Source: Nematostella vectensis | Taxonomy: Eukaryota; Cnidaria; Anthozoa; Actiniaria; Edwardsiidae | Direction of reading: 5' to 3' | Assembly (NCBI RefSeq): GCF_932526225.1 | Contig: NC_064034.1 | Location: forward strand, 18,844,927 to 18,908,926 | Length of the DNA: 64,000 nt | Shown here: piece by piece, positions 46,901 through 61,900 of the stretch | How the letters are laid out: each line of letters starts with the position of its first letter | Numbering within the stretch: the stretch's first letter is position 1 | The notes under the pieces: model-generated | What the model saw: the letters and a program-made list of their open reading frames with translations, nothing else | Told to the model about the DNA's origin: nothing | The model's database searches: none | Program-made: the position numbers and the translations under genes

Positions 46901-49900
46901 CTCACAGACACCAGTGCTACAAATGCATAACAGTTTGACACATGTATTTGTTACCCCACAGACACCAGTGCTATAAGTGCATAACAGTTTGATACATGTA
47001 TTTGTCACCTCACAGACACCAGTGCTATAAGTGCATAACAGTTCGACACATGTATTTGTTACCCCACTGACACCAGTGCTATAAGTGCATAACAGTTTGA
47101 TACATGTATTTGTTACCCCACTGACACCAGTGCTATAAATGCATAACAGTTTGACACATGTATTTGTTACCTCACAGACACCAGTGCTATAAGTGCATAA
47201 CAGTTTGATACATGTATTTGTCACCCCACAGATACCAGTGCTATAAGTGCATAACAGTTTGACACATGTATTTGTTACCTCACAGACACCAGTGCTATAA
47301 GTGCATAACAGTTTGACACATGTATTTGTCACCCCACAGACACCAGTGCTATAAGTGCATATCAGTTTGATACATGTATTTGTCACCTCACAGACACCAG
47401 TGCTATAAATGCATAACAGTTTGACACATGTATTTGTCACCCCACAGACACCAGTGCTATAAGTGCATATCAGTTTGATACATGTATTTGTCACCTCACA
47501 GACACCAGTGCTATAAATGCATAACAGTTTGACACATGTATTTGTCACCTCACAGACACCAGTGCTACAAGTGCATAACAGTTTGATACATGTATTTGTC
47601 ACCTCACAGACACCAGTGCTACAAATGCATAACAGTTTGACACATGTATTTGTTACCCCACAGACACCAGTGCTATAAGTGCATAACAGTTTGATACATC
47701 TATTTGTTACCCCACTGACACCAGTGCTATAAATGCATAACAGTTTGACACATGTATTTGTTACCTCACAGACACCAGTGCTATAAGTGCATAACAGTTT
47801 GATACATGTATTTGTCACCCCACAGACACCAGTGCTATAAGTGCATAACAGTTTGACACATGTATTTGTTACCTCACAGACACCAGTGCTATAAGTGCAT
47901 AACAGTTTGATACATGTATTTGTCACCTCAGACACCAGTGCTATGAATGCATAACAGTTTGATACATGTATTTGTCACCTCACAGACACCAGTGCTATAA
48001 GTGCATAACAGTTTGACACATGTATTTGTCACCCCACTGACACCAGTGCTTCAAGTGCATAACAGTTTGATACATGTATTTGTCACCCCACAGACACCAG
48101 TGCTACAAATGCATATCAGTTTGATACATGTATTTGTCACCTCACAGACACCAGTGCTACAAATGCATAACAGTTTGATACATGTATTTGTCACCCCACT
48201 GACACCAGTGCTATAAGTGCATAACAGTTTGATACATGTATTTGTCACCTCACAGACACCAGTGCTACAAATGCATAACAGTTTGATACATGTATTTGTC
48301 ACCCCACTGACACCAGTGCTATAAGTGCATAACAGTTTGATACATGTATTTGTTACCCCACTGACACCAGTGCTACAAATGCATAACGGTTTGACACATG
48401 TATTTGTCACCCCACAGACACCAGTGCTACAAATGCATAACAGTTTGATACATGTATTTGTCACCTCACAGACACCAGTGCTATGAATGCATAACAGTTT
48501 GATACATGTATTTGTCACCCCACTGACACCAGTGCTATGAATGCATAACAGTTTGATACATGTATTTGTTACCCCACTGACACCAGTGCTATAAGTGCAT
48601 AACAGTTTGATACATGTATTTGTCACCTCACAGACACCAGTGCTACAAATGCATAACAGTTTGATACATGTATTTGTCACCCCACTGACACCAGTGCTAT
48701 AAGTGCATAACAGTTTGATACATGTATTTGTTACCCCACTGACACCAGTGCTACAAATGCATAACGGTTTGACACATGTATTTGTTACCCCACAGACACC
48801 AGTGCTATAAGTGCATAACGGTTTGACACATGTATTTGTTACCCCACAGACACCAGTGCTATAAATGCATAACAGTTTGATACATGTATTTGTCACCTCA
48901 CAGACACCAGTGCTATAAGTGCATAACAGTTTGACACATGTATTTGTCACCCCACTGACACCAGTGCTTCAAGTGCATAACAGTTTGATACATGTATTTG
49001 TCACCCCACAGACACCAGTGCTACAAATGCATATCAGTTCGACACATGTATTTGTTACCCCACTGACACCAGTGCTATAAGTGCATAACAGTTTGACACA
49101 TGTATTTGTCACCTCAGACACCAGTGCTATAAGTGCATAACGGTTTGACACATGTATTTGTTACCCCACAGACACCAGTGCTATAAATGCATAACAGTTT
49201 GATACATGTATTTGTCACCCCACAGACACCAGTGCTATAAATGCATAACAGTTTGACACATGTATTTGTCACCTCACAGACACCAGTGCTATAAGTGCAT
49301 AACAGTTTGACACATGTATTTGTTACCTCACAGACACCAGTGCTATAAGTGCATAACAGTTTGATACATGTATTTGTCACCCCACTGACACCAGTGCTTC
49401 AAGTGCATAACAGTTTGATACATGTATTTGTCACCCCACAGACACCAGTGCTACAAATGCATAACAGTTTGACACATGTATTTGTCACCCCACAGACACC
49501 AGTGCTATAAGTGCATAACAGTTTGATACATGTATTTGTCACCCCACAGACACCAGTGCTACAAATGCATAACAGTTTGACACATGTATTTGTCACCCCA
49601 CAGACACCAGTGCTATAAGTGCATAACAGTTTGACACATGTATTTGTCACCTCACAGACACCAGTGCTACAAATGCATAATAGTTTGACACATGTATTTG
49701 TTACCCCACAGACACCAGTGCTACAAATGCATAACAGTTTGATACATGTATTTGTCACCCCACAGACACCAGTGCTATAAATGCATAACAGTTTGACACA
49801 TGTATTTGTCACCCCACAGACACCAGTGCTATAAATGCATAACAGTTTGATACATGTATTTGTTACCTCACAGACACCAGTGCTATAAGTGCATAACAGT

Positions 49901-52900
49901 TTGATACATGTATTTGTCACCTCACAGACACCAGTGCTATAAGTGCATAACAGTTTGATACATGTATTTGTTACCTCACAGACACCAGTGCTACAAATGC
50001 ATAACAGTTTGATACATGTATTTGTCACCCCACAGACACCAGTGCTATAAATGCATAACAGTTTGACACATGTATTTGTCACCCCACAGACACCAGTGCT
50101 ATAAATGCATAACAGTTTGATACATGTATTTGTCACCTCACAGACACCAGTGCTACAAATGCATAATAGTTTGACACATGTATTTGTTACCCCACAGACA
50201 CCAGTGCTACAAATGCATAACGGTTTGATACATGTATTTGTCACCCCACAGACACCAGTGCTACAAATGCATAACGGTTTGACACATGTATTTGTTACCC
50301 CACAGACACCAGTGCTATAAGTGCATAACAGTTTGACACATGTATTTGTTACCCCACAGACACCAGTGCTACAAATGCATAACAGTTTGACACATGTATT
50401 TGTTACCCCACAGACACCAGTGCTACAAATGCATAACAGTTTGATACATGTATTTGTCACCCCACAGACACCAGTGTTATAAGTGCATAACAGTTCGACA
50501 CATGTATTTGTCACCCCACAGACACCAGTGCTTCAAGTGCATAACAGTTTGACACATGTATTTGTTACCCCACAGACACCAGTGCTATAAGTGCATAACA
50601 GTTTGACACATGTATTTGTTACCCCACAGACACCAGTGCTACAAATGCATAACGGTTTGATACATGTATTTGTTACCTCACAGACACCAGTGCTACAAAT
50701 GCATAACAGTTTGATACATGTATTTGTCACCCCACAGACACCAGTGCTACAAATGCATAACAGTTTGATACATGTATTTGTCACCCTACAGACACCAGTG
50801 CTAGAAATGCATAACGGTTTGATACATGTATTTGTCACCCCACTGACACCAGTGCTTCAAGTGCATAACAGTTTGATACATGTATTTGTCACCCCACTGA
50901 CACCAGTGCTTCAAGTGCATAACAGTTTGATACATGTATTTGTCACCCCACAGACACCAGTGCTATAAGTGCATAACAGTTTGACACATGTATTTGTTAC
51001 CTCACTGACACCAGTGCTACAAATGCATAACAGTTTGATACATGTATTTGTCACCCCACAGACACCAGTGCTACAAATGCATAACAGTTTGATACATGTA
51101 TTTGTCACCCCACAGACACCAGTGCTTCAAGTGCATAACAGTTTGATACATGTATTTGTTACCCCACAGACACCAGTGCTACAAATGCATAACAGTTTGA
51201 TACATGTATTTGTCACCCCACTGACACCAGTGCTTCAAGTGCATAACAGTTTGATACATGTATTTGTCACCCCACAGACACCAGTGCTATAAGTGCATAA
51301 CAGTTTGACACATGTATTTGTTACCTCACAGACACCAGTGCTACAAATGCATAACAGTTTGATACATGTATTTGTTACCTCACAGACACCAGTGCTACAA
51401 GTGCATAACAGTTTGACACATGTATTTGTCACCCCACAGACACCAGTGCTTCAAGTGCATAACAGTTTGATACATGTATTTGTTACCCCACAGACACCAG
51501 TGCTATAAGTGCATAACAGTTTGACACATGTATTTGTTACCCCACAGAGACCAGTGCTATAAGTGCATAACGGTTTGACACATGTATTTGTCACCTCACA
51601 GACACCAGTGCTATAAGTGCATAACAGTTTGATACATGTATTTGTTACCCCACAGACACCAGTGCTACAAATGCATAACAGTTTGATACATGTATTTGTT
51701 ACCCCACAGACACCAGTGCTATAAGTGCATAACAGTTTGACACATGTATTTGTTACCCCACAGATACCAGTGCTACAAATGCATAACAGTTTGATACATG
51801 TATTTGTTACCCCACTGACACCAGTGCTACAAATGCATAACAGTTTGATACATGTATTTGTCACCCCACAGACACCAGTGCTATAAGTGCATAACAGTTT
51901 GATACATGTATTTGTTACCCCACAGACACCAGTGCTACAAATGCATAACAGTTTGATACATGTATTTGTTACCCCACTGACACCAGTGCTATAAGTGCAT
52001 AACAGTTTGACACATGTATTTGTTACCCCACAGATACCAGTGCTACAAATGCATAACAGTTTGATACATGTATTTGTCACCCCACAGACACCAGTGCTAC
52101 AAATGCATAACAGTTTGATACATGTATTTGTCACCCCACTGACACCAGTGCTATAAGTGCATAACAGTTTGATACATGTATTTGTTACCTCACAGACACC
52201 AGTGCTACAAATGCATAACAGTTTGATACATGTATTTGTCACCCCACAGACACCAGTGCTACAAATGCATAACAGTTTGATACATGTATTTGTCACCCCA
52301 CAGACACCAGTGCTACAAATGCATAACAGTTTGATACATGTATTTGTCACCCCACAGACACCAGTGCTACAAATGCATAACAGTTTGATACATGTATTTG
52401 TCACCTCACTGACATCAGTGCTATAAGTGCATAACAGTTTGATATATGTATTTGTCACCCCACTAACACCAGTGCTATAAGTGCATAACAGTTTGATGCA
52501 TGTATTTGTCACCCCACAGACACCAGTGCTACAAATGCATAACAGTTTGATACATGTATTTGTCACCTCACAGACACCAGTGCTATAAGTGCATAACAGT
52601 TTGACACATGTATTTGTCACCCCACAGACACCAGTGCTACAAATGCATAACAGTTTGATACATGTATTTGTCACCTCACAGACACCAGTGCTATAAGTGC
52701 ATAACAGTTTGATACATGTATTTGTTACCCCACTGACACCAGTGCTATAAGTGCATAACAGTTTGATGCATGTATTTGTCACCCCACAGACACCAGTGCT
52801 TCAAGTGCATGACAGTTTGACACATGTATTTGTCACCTCACAGACACCAGTGCTATAAGTGCATAACAGTTTGACACATGTATTTGTTACCCCACAGACA

Positions 52901-55900
52901 CCAGTGCTACAAATGCATAACAGTTCGACACATGTATTTGTTACCCCACTGACACCAGTGCTATAAGTGCATAACGGTTTGACACATGTATTTGTCACCC
53001 CACAGACACCAGTGCTACAAGTGCATAACAGTTTGATACATGTATTTGTCACCCCACAGACACCAGTGCTACAAATGCATAACAGTTCGACACATGTATT
53101 TGTTACCCCACTGACACCAGTGCTATAAGTGCATAACGGTTTGACACATGTATTTGTCACCCCACAGACACCAGTGCTATAAGTGCATAACAGTTTGATA
53201 CATGTATTTGTTACCCCACAGACACCAGTGCTATAAGTGCATAACAGTTTGATACATGTATTTGTCACCCCACAGACACCAGTGCTATAAGTGCATAACA
53301 GTTTGATACATGTATTTGTTACCCCACTGACACCAGTGCTATAAGTGCATAACAGTTTGATACATGTATTTGTTACCCCACTGACACCAGTGCTATAAGT
53401 GCATAACAGTTTGATACATGTATTTGTTACCCCACTGACACCAGTGCTATAAGTGCATAACAGTTTGATACATGTATTTGTTATCCCACTGACACCAGTG
53501 CTATAAGTGCATAACAGTTTGATACATGTATTTGTCACCTCACAGACACCAGTGCTATAAGTGCATAACAGTTTGATACATGTATTTGTCACCCCACTGA
53601 CACCAGTGCTATAAGTGCATAACAGTTTGATGCATGTATTTGTCACCCCACAGACACCAGTGCTATGAATGCATAACAGTTTGATACATGTATTTGTTAC
53701 CCCACAGACACCAGTGCTACAAATGCATAACAGTTTGATACATGTATTTGTCACCCCACAGACACCAGTGCTATAAGTGCATAACAGTTTGATACATGTA
53801 TTTGTTACCCCACTGACACCAGTGCTATAAGTACATAACAGTTTGACACATGTATTTGTTACCCCACAGACACCAGTGCTATAAGTGCATATCAGTTTGA
53901 CACATGTATTTGTTACCCCACAGACACCAGTGCTATAAGTGCATAACAGTTTGATACATGTATTTGTCACCTCACAGACACCAGTGCTACAAATGCATAA
54001 CAGTTTGATACATGTATTTGTCACCTCACAGACACCAGTGCTATAAGTGCATAACAGTTTGATACATGTATTTGTCACCTCACAGACACCAGTGCTATGA
54101 ATGCATAACAGTTTGATACATGTATTTGTCACCCCACAGACACCAGTGCTATAAATGCATAACAGTTTGACACATGTATTTGTTACCTCACTGACACCAG
54201 TGCTATAAGTGCATAACAGTTTGATACATGTATTTGTCACCCCACAGACACCAGTGCTATAAGTGCATAACAGTTTGATACATGTATTTGTTACCCCACT
54301 GACACCAGTGCTACAAATGCATAACAGTTTGATACATGTATTTGTCACCCCACTGACACCAGTGCTATAAGTGCATAACAGTTTGATACATGTATTTGTC
54401 ACCCCACAGACACCAGTGCTATAAATGCATAACGGTTTGACACATGTATTTGTCACCTCACTGACACCAGTGCTATGAATGCATAACAGTTTGATACATG
54501 TATTTGTTACCCCACTGACACCAGTGCTATAAGTGCATAACAGTTCGACACATGTATTTGTCACCCCACAGACACCAGTGCTATAAATGCATAACAGTTT
54601 GACACATGTATTTGTTACCCCACTGACACCAGTGCTATAAGTACATAACAGTTTGACACATGTATTTGTCACCCCACAGACACCAGTGCTATAAGTGCAT
54701 AACAGTTTGATACATGTATTTGTCACCCCACTGACACCAGTGCTATAAATGCATAACAGTTTGACACATGTATTTGTCACCCCACTGACACCAGTGCTAC
54801 AAATGCATAACAGTTTGATACATGTATTTGTCACCTCACAGACACCAGTGCTATAAGTGCATAACAGTTTGACACATGTATTTGTCACCCCACTGACACC
54901 AGTGCTACAAATGCATAACAGTTTGATACATGTATTTGTCACCCCACTGACACCAGTGCTATAAGTGCATAACAGTTTGACACATGTATTTGTCACCCCA
55001 CAGACACCAGTGCTATAAGTGCATAACAGTTTGACACATGTATTTGTCACCCCACTGACACCAGTGCTACAAATGCATAACAGTTTGATACATGTATTTG
55101 TCACCCCACTGACACCAGTGCTATAAGTGCATAACAGTTTGACACATGTATTTGTTACCCCACTGACACCAGTGCTATAAGTGCATAACAGTTTGACACA
55201 TGTATTTGTCACCCCACAGACACCAGTGCTATAAGTGCATATCAGTTTGATACATGTATTTGTCACCTCACAGACACCAGTGCTATAAATGCATAACAGT
55301 TTGACACATGTATTTGTCACCTCACAGACACCAGTGCTACAAGTGCATAACAGTTTGATACATGTATTTGTCACCTCACAGACACCAGTGCTACAAATGC
55401 ATAACAGTTTGACACATGTATTTGTTACCCCACAGACACCAGTGCTACAAATGCATAACAGTTTGATACATGTATTTGTCACCCCACAGACACCAGTGCT
55501 ACAAATGCATAACAGTTTGATACATGTATTTGTCACCTCACAGACACCAGTGCTACAAATGCATAACAGTTTGACACATGTATTTGTTACCCCACAGACA
55601 CCAGTGCTATAAGTGCATAACAGTTTGATACATGTATTTGTCACCTCACAGACACCAGTGCTATAAGTGCATAACAGTTCGACACACGTATTTGTTACCC
55701 CACTGACACCAGTGCTATAAGTGCATAACAGTTTGATACATGTATTTGTTACCCCACTGACACCAGTGCTATAAATGCATAACAGTTTGACACATGTATT
55801 TGTTACCTCACAGACACCAGTGCTATAAGTGCATAACAGTTTGATACATGTATTTGTCACCCCACAGACACCAGTGCTATAAGTGCATAACAGTTTGACA

Positions 55901-58900
55901 CATGTATTTGTTACCTCACAGACACCAGTGCTATAAGTGCATAACAGTTTGACACATGTATTTGTTACCCCACAGACACCAGTGCTATAAGTGCATAACA
56001 GTTTGACACATGTATTTGTCACCCCACAGACACCAGTGCTACAAATGCATAACAGTTTGATACATGTATTTGTTACCTCACAGACATCAGTGCTATAAGT
56101 GCATAACAGTTCGACACATGTATTTGTCACCCCACAGACACCAGTGCTACAAATGCATAACAGTTTGATACATGTATTTGTTACCTCACAGACACCAGTG
56201 CTATAAGTGCATAACAGTTCGACACATGTATTTGTTACCCCACAGACACCAGTGCTATGAATGCATAACAGTTTGATACATGTATTTGTCACCTCACAGA
56301 CACCAGTGCTATAAGTGCATAACAGTTTGATACATGTATTTGTCACCCCACAGACACCAGTGCTATAAGTGCATAACAGTTTGACACATGTATTTGTCAC
56401 CTCACAGACACCAGTGCTATAAATGCATAACAGTTTGATACATGTATTTGTCACCTCACAGACACCAGTGCTATAAATGCATAACAGTTTGATACATGTA
56501 TTTGTCACCCCACTGACACCAGTGCTATAAGTGCATAACAGTTTGACACATGTATTTGTCACCTCACTGACACCAGTGCTACAAGTGCATAACAGTTTGA
56601 CACATGTATTTGTTACCTCACAGACACCAGTGCTACAAATGCATAACAGTTTGATACATGTATTTGTTACCTCACAGACACCAGTGCTACAAGTGCATAA
56701 CAGTTTGACACATGTATTTGTCACCCCACTGACACCAGTGCTACAAATGCATAACAGTTTGACACATGTATTTGTCACCTCACAGACACCAGTGCTATAA
56801 GTGCATAACAGTTTGATACATGTATTTGTCACCCCACAGACACCAGTGCTATAAATGCATAACAGTTTGACACATGTATTTGTCACCCCACTGACACCAG
56901 TGCTACAAATGCATAACAGTTTGATACATGTATTTGTCACCTCACAGACACCAGTGCTATAAGTGCATAACAGTTTGACACATGTATTTGTCACCCCACT
57001 GACACCAGTGCTACAAATGCATAACAGTTTGATACATGTATTTGTCACCCCACTGACACCAGTGCTATAAGTGCATAACAGTTTGACACATGTATTTGTC
57101 ACCCCACAGACACCAGTGCTATAAGTGCATAACAGTTTGACACATGTATTTGTCACCCCACTGACACCAGTGCTACAAATGCATAACAGTTTGATACATG
57201 TATTTGTCACCCCACTGACACCAGTGCTATAAGTGCATAACAGTTTGACACATGTATTTGTTACCCCACTGACACCAGTGCTATAAGTGCATAACAGTTT
57301 GACACATGTATTTGTCACCCCACAGACACCAGTGCTATAAGTGCATATCAGTTTGATACATGTATTTGTCACCTCACAGACACCAGTGCTATAAATGCAT
57401 AACAGTTTGACACATGTATTTGTCACCTCACAGACACCAGTGCTACAAGTGCATAACAGTTTGATACATGTATTTGTCACCTCACAGACACCAGTGCTAC
57501 AAATGCATAACAGTTTGACACATGTATTTGTTACCCCACAGACACCAGTGCTACAAATGCATAACAGTTTGATACATGTATTTGTCACCCCACAGACACC
57601 AGTGCTACAAATGCATAACAGTTTGACACATGTATTTGTTACCCCACAGACACCAGTGCTATAAGTGCATAACAGTTTGATACATGTATTTGTCACCTCA
57701 CAGACACCAGTGCTACAAATGCATAACAGTTTGATACATGTATTTGTCACCCCACAGACACCAGTGCTACAAATGCATAACAGTTTGATACATGTATTTG
57801 TCACCTCACAGACACCAGTGCTACAAATGCACAACAGTTTGACACATGTATTTGTTACCCCACAGACACCAGTGCTATAAGTGCATAACAGTTTGATACA
57901 TGTATTTGTCACCTCACAGACACCAGTGCTATAAGTGCATAACAGTTCGACACATGTATTTGTTACCCCACTGACACCAGTGCTATAAGTGCATAACAGT
58001 ATGATACATGTATTTGTTACCCCACTGACACCAGTGCTATAAATGCATAACAGTTTGACACATGTATTTGTTACCTCACAGACACCAGTGCTATAAGTGC
58101 ATAACAGTTTGATACATGTATTTGTCACCTCACAGACACCAGTGCTATAAATGCATAACAGTTTGACACATGTATTTGTCACCCCACAGACACCAGTGCT
58201 ATAAGTGCATATCAGTTTGATACATGTATTTGTCACCTCACAGACACCAGTGCTATAAATGCATAACAGTTTGACACATGTATTTGTCACCTCACAGACA
58301 CCAGTGCTACAAGTGCATAACAGTTTGATACATGTATTTGTCACCTCACAGACACCAGTGCTACAAATGCATAACAGTTTGACACATGTATTTGTTACCC
58401 CACAGACACCAGTGCTATAAGTGCATAACAGTTTGATACATGTATTTGTTACCCCACTGACACCAGTGCTATAAATGCATAACAGTTTGACACATGTATT
58501 TGTTACCTCACAGACACCAGTGCTATAAGTGCATAACAGTTTGATACATGTATTTGTCACCCCACAGACACCAGTGCTATAAGTGCATAACAGTTTGACA
58601 CATGTATTTGTTACCTCACAGACACCAGTGCTATAAGTGCATAACAGTTTGATACATGTATTTGTCACCTCACAGACACCAGTGCTATGAATGCATAACA
58701 GTTTGATACATGTATTTGTCACCTCACAGACACCAGTGCTATAAGTGCATAACAGTTTGACACATGTATTTGTCACCCCACTGACACCAGTGCTACAAAT
58801 GCATAACGGTTTGACACATGTATTTGTCACCCCACAGACACCAGTGCTACAAATGCATAACAGTTTGATACATGTATTTGTCACCTCACAGACACCAGTG

Positions 58901-61900
58901 CTATGAATGCATAACAGTTTGATACATGTATTTGTCACCCCACTGACACCAGTGCTATGAATGCATAACAGTTTGATACATGTATTTGTTACCCCACTGA
59001 CACCAGTGCTATAAGTGCATAACAGTTTGATACATGTATTTGTCACCTCACAGACACCAGTGCTACAAATGCATAACAGTTTGATACATGTATTTGTCAC
59101 CCCACTGACACCAGTGCTATAAGTGCATAACAGTTTGATACATGTATTTGTCACCTCACAGACACCAGTGCTACAAATGCATAACAGTTTGATACATGTA
59201 TTTGTCACCCCACTGACACCAGTGCTATAAGTGCATAACAGTTTGATACATGTATTTGTTACCCCACTGACACCAGTGCTACAAATGCATAACGGTTTGA
59301 CACATGTATTTGTTACCCCACAGACACCAGTGCTATAAGTGCATAACGGTTTGACACATGTATTTGTTACCCCACAGACACCAGTGCTATAAATGCATAA
59401 CAGTTTGATACATGTATTTGTCACCTCACAGACACCAGTGCTATAAGTGCATAACAGTTTGACACATGTATTTGTCACCCCACAGACACCAGTGCTACAA
59501 ATGCATATCAGTTTGATACATGTATTTGTCACCTCACAGACACCAGTGCTACAAATGCATAACAGTTTGATACATGTATTTGTCACCCCACTGACACCAG
59601 TGCTATAAGTGCATAACAGTTTGATACATGTATTTGTCACCTCACAGACACCAGTGCTACAAATGCATAACAGTTTGATACATGTATTTGTCACCCCACT
59701 GACACCAGTGCTATAAGTGCATAACAGTTTGATACATGTATTTGTTACCCCACTGACACCAGTGCTACAAATGCATAACGGTTTGACACATGTATTTGTC
59801 ACCCCACAGACACCAGTGCTACAAATGCATAAAAGTTTGATACATGTATTTGTCACCTCACAGACACCAGTGCTATGAATGCATAACAGTTTGATACATG
59901 TATTTGTCACCCCACTGACACCAGTGCTATGAATGCATAACAGTTTGATACATGTATTTGTTACCCCACTGACACCAGTGCTATAAGTGCATAACAGTTT
60001 GATACATGTATTTGTCACCTCACAGACACCAGTGCTACAAATGCATAACAGTTTGATACATGTATTTGTCACCCCACTGACACCAGTGCTATAAGTGCAT
60101 AACAGTTTGATACATGTATTTGTTACCCCACTGACACCAGTGCTACAAATGCATAACGGTTTGACACATGTATTTGTTACCCCACAGACACCAGTGCTAT
60201 AAGTGCATAACGGTTTGACACATGTATTTGTTACCCCACAGACACCAGTGCTATAAATGCATAACAGTTTGATACATGTATTTGTCACCTCACAGACACC
60301 AGTGCTATAAGTGCATAACAGTTTGACACATGTATTTGTCACCCCACTGACACCAGTGCTTCAAGTGCATAACAGTTTGATACATGTATTTGTCACCCCA
60401 CAGACACCAGTGCTACAAATGCATATCAGTTCGACACATGTATTTGTTACCCCACTGACACCAGTGCTATAAGTGCATAACAGTTTGACACATGTATTTG
60501 TCACCTCAGACACCAGTGCTATAAGTGCATAACGGTTTGACACATGTATTTGTTACCCCACAGACACCAGTGCTATAAATGCATAACAGTTTGATACATG
60601 TATTTGTCACCCCACAGACACCAGTGCTATAAATGCATAACAGTTTGACACATGTATTTGTCACCTCACAGACACCAGTGCTATAAGTGCATAACAGTTT
60701 GACACATGTATTTGTCACCCCACTGACACCAGTGCTATAAATGCATAACAGTTTGACACATGTATTTGTCACCTCACAGACACCAGTGCTATAAGTGCAT
60801 AACAGTTTGACACATGTATTTGTCACCCCACTGACACCAGTGCTTCAAGTGCATAACAGTTTGATACATGTATTTGTTACCCCACAGACACCAGTGCTAT
60901 AAGTGCATAACAGTTTGATACATGTATTTGTTACCTCACAGACACCAGTGCTATAAGTGCATAACAGTTTGATACATGTATTTGTCACCCCACTGACACC
61001 AGTGCTTCAAGTGCATAACAGTTTGATACATGTATTTGTCACCCCACAGACACCAGTGCTACAAATGCATAACAGTTTGACACATGTATTTGTCACCCCA
61101 CAGACACCAGTGCTATAAGTGCATAACAGTTTGATACATGTATTTGTCACCCCACAGACACCAGTGCTACAAATGCATAACAGTTTGACACATGTATTTG
61201 TCACCCCACAGACACCAGTGCTATAAGTGCATAACAGTTTGACACATGTATTTGTCACCTCACAGACACCAGTGCTACAAATGCATAATAGTTTGACACA
61301 TGTATTTGTTACCCCACAGACACCAGTGCTACAAATGCATAACAGTTTGATACATGTATTTGTCACCCCACAGACACCAGTGCTATAAATGCATAACAGT
61401 TTGACACATGTATTTGTCACCCCACAGACACCAGTGCTATAAATGCATAACAGTTTGATACATGTATTTGTCACCTCACAGACACCAGTGCTACAAATGC
61501 ATAATAGTTTGACACATGTATTTGTTACCCCACAGACACCAGTGCTACAAATGCATAACGGTTTGATACATGTATTTGTCACCCCACAGACACCAGTGCT
61601 ACAAATGCATAACGGTTTGACACATGTATTTGTCACCCCACAGACACCAGTGCTATAAGTGCATAACAGTTTGACACATGTATTTGTTACCCCACAGACA
61701 CCAGTGCTACAAATGCATAACAGTTTGATACATGTATTTGTCACCCCACAGACACCAGTGTTATAAGTGCATAACAGTTCGACACATGTATTTGTCACCC
61801 CACAGACACCAGTGCTTCAAGTGCATAACAGTTTGACACATGTATTTGTTACCCCACAGACACCAGTGCTATAAGTGCATAACAGTTTGACACATGTATT

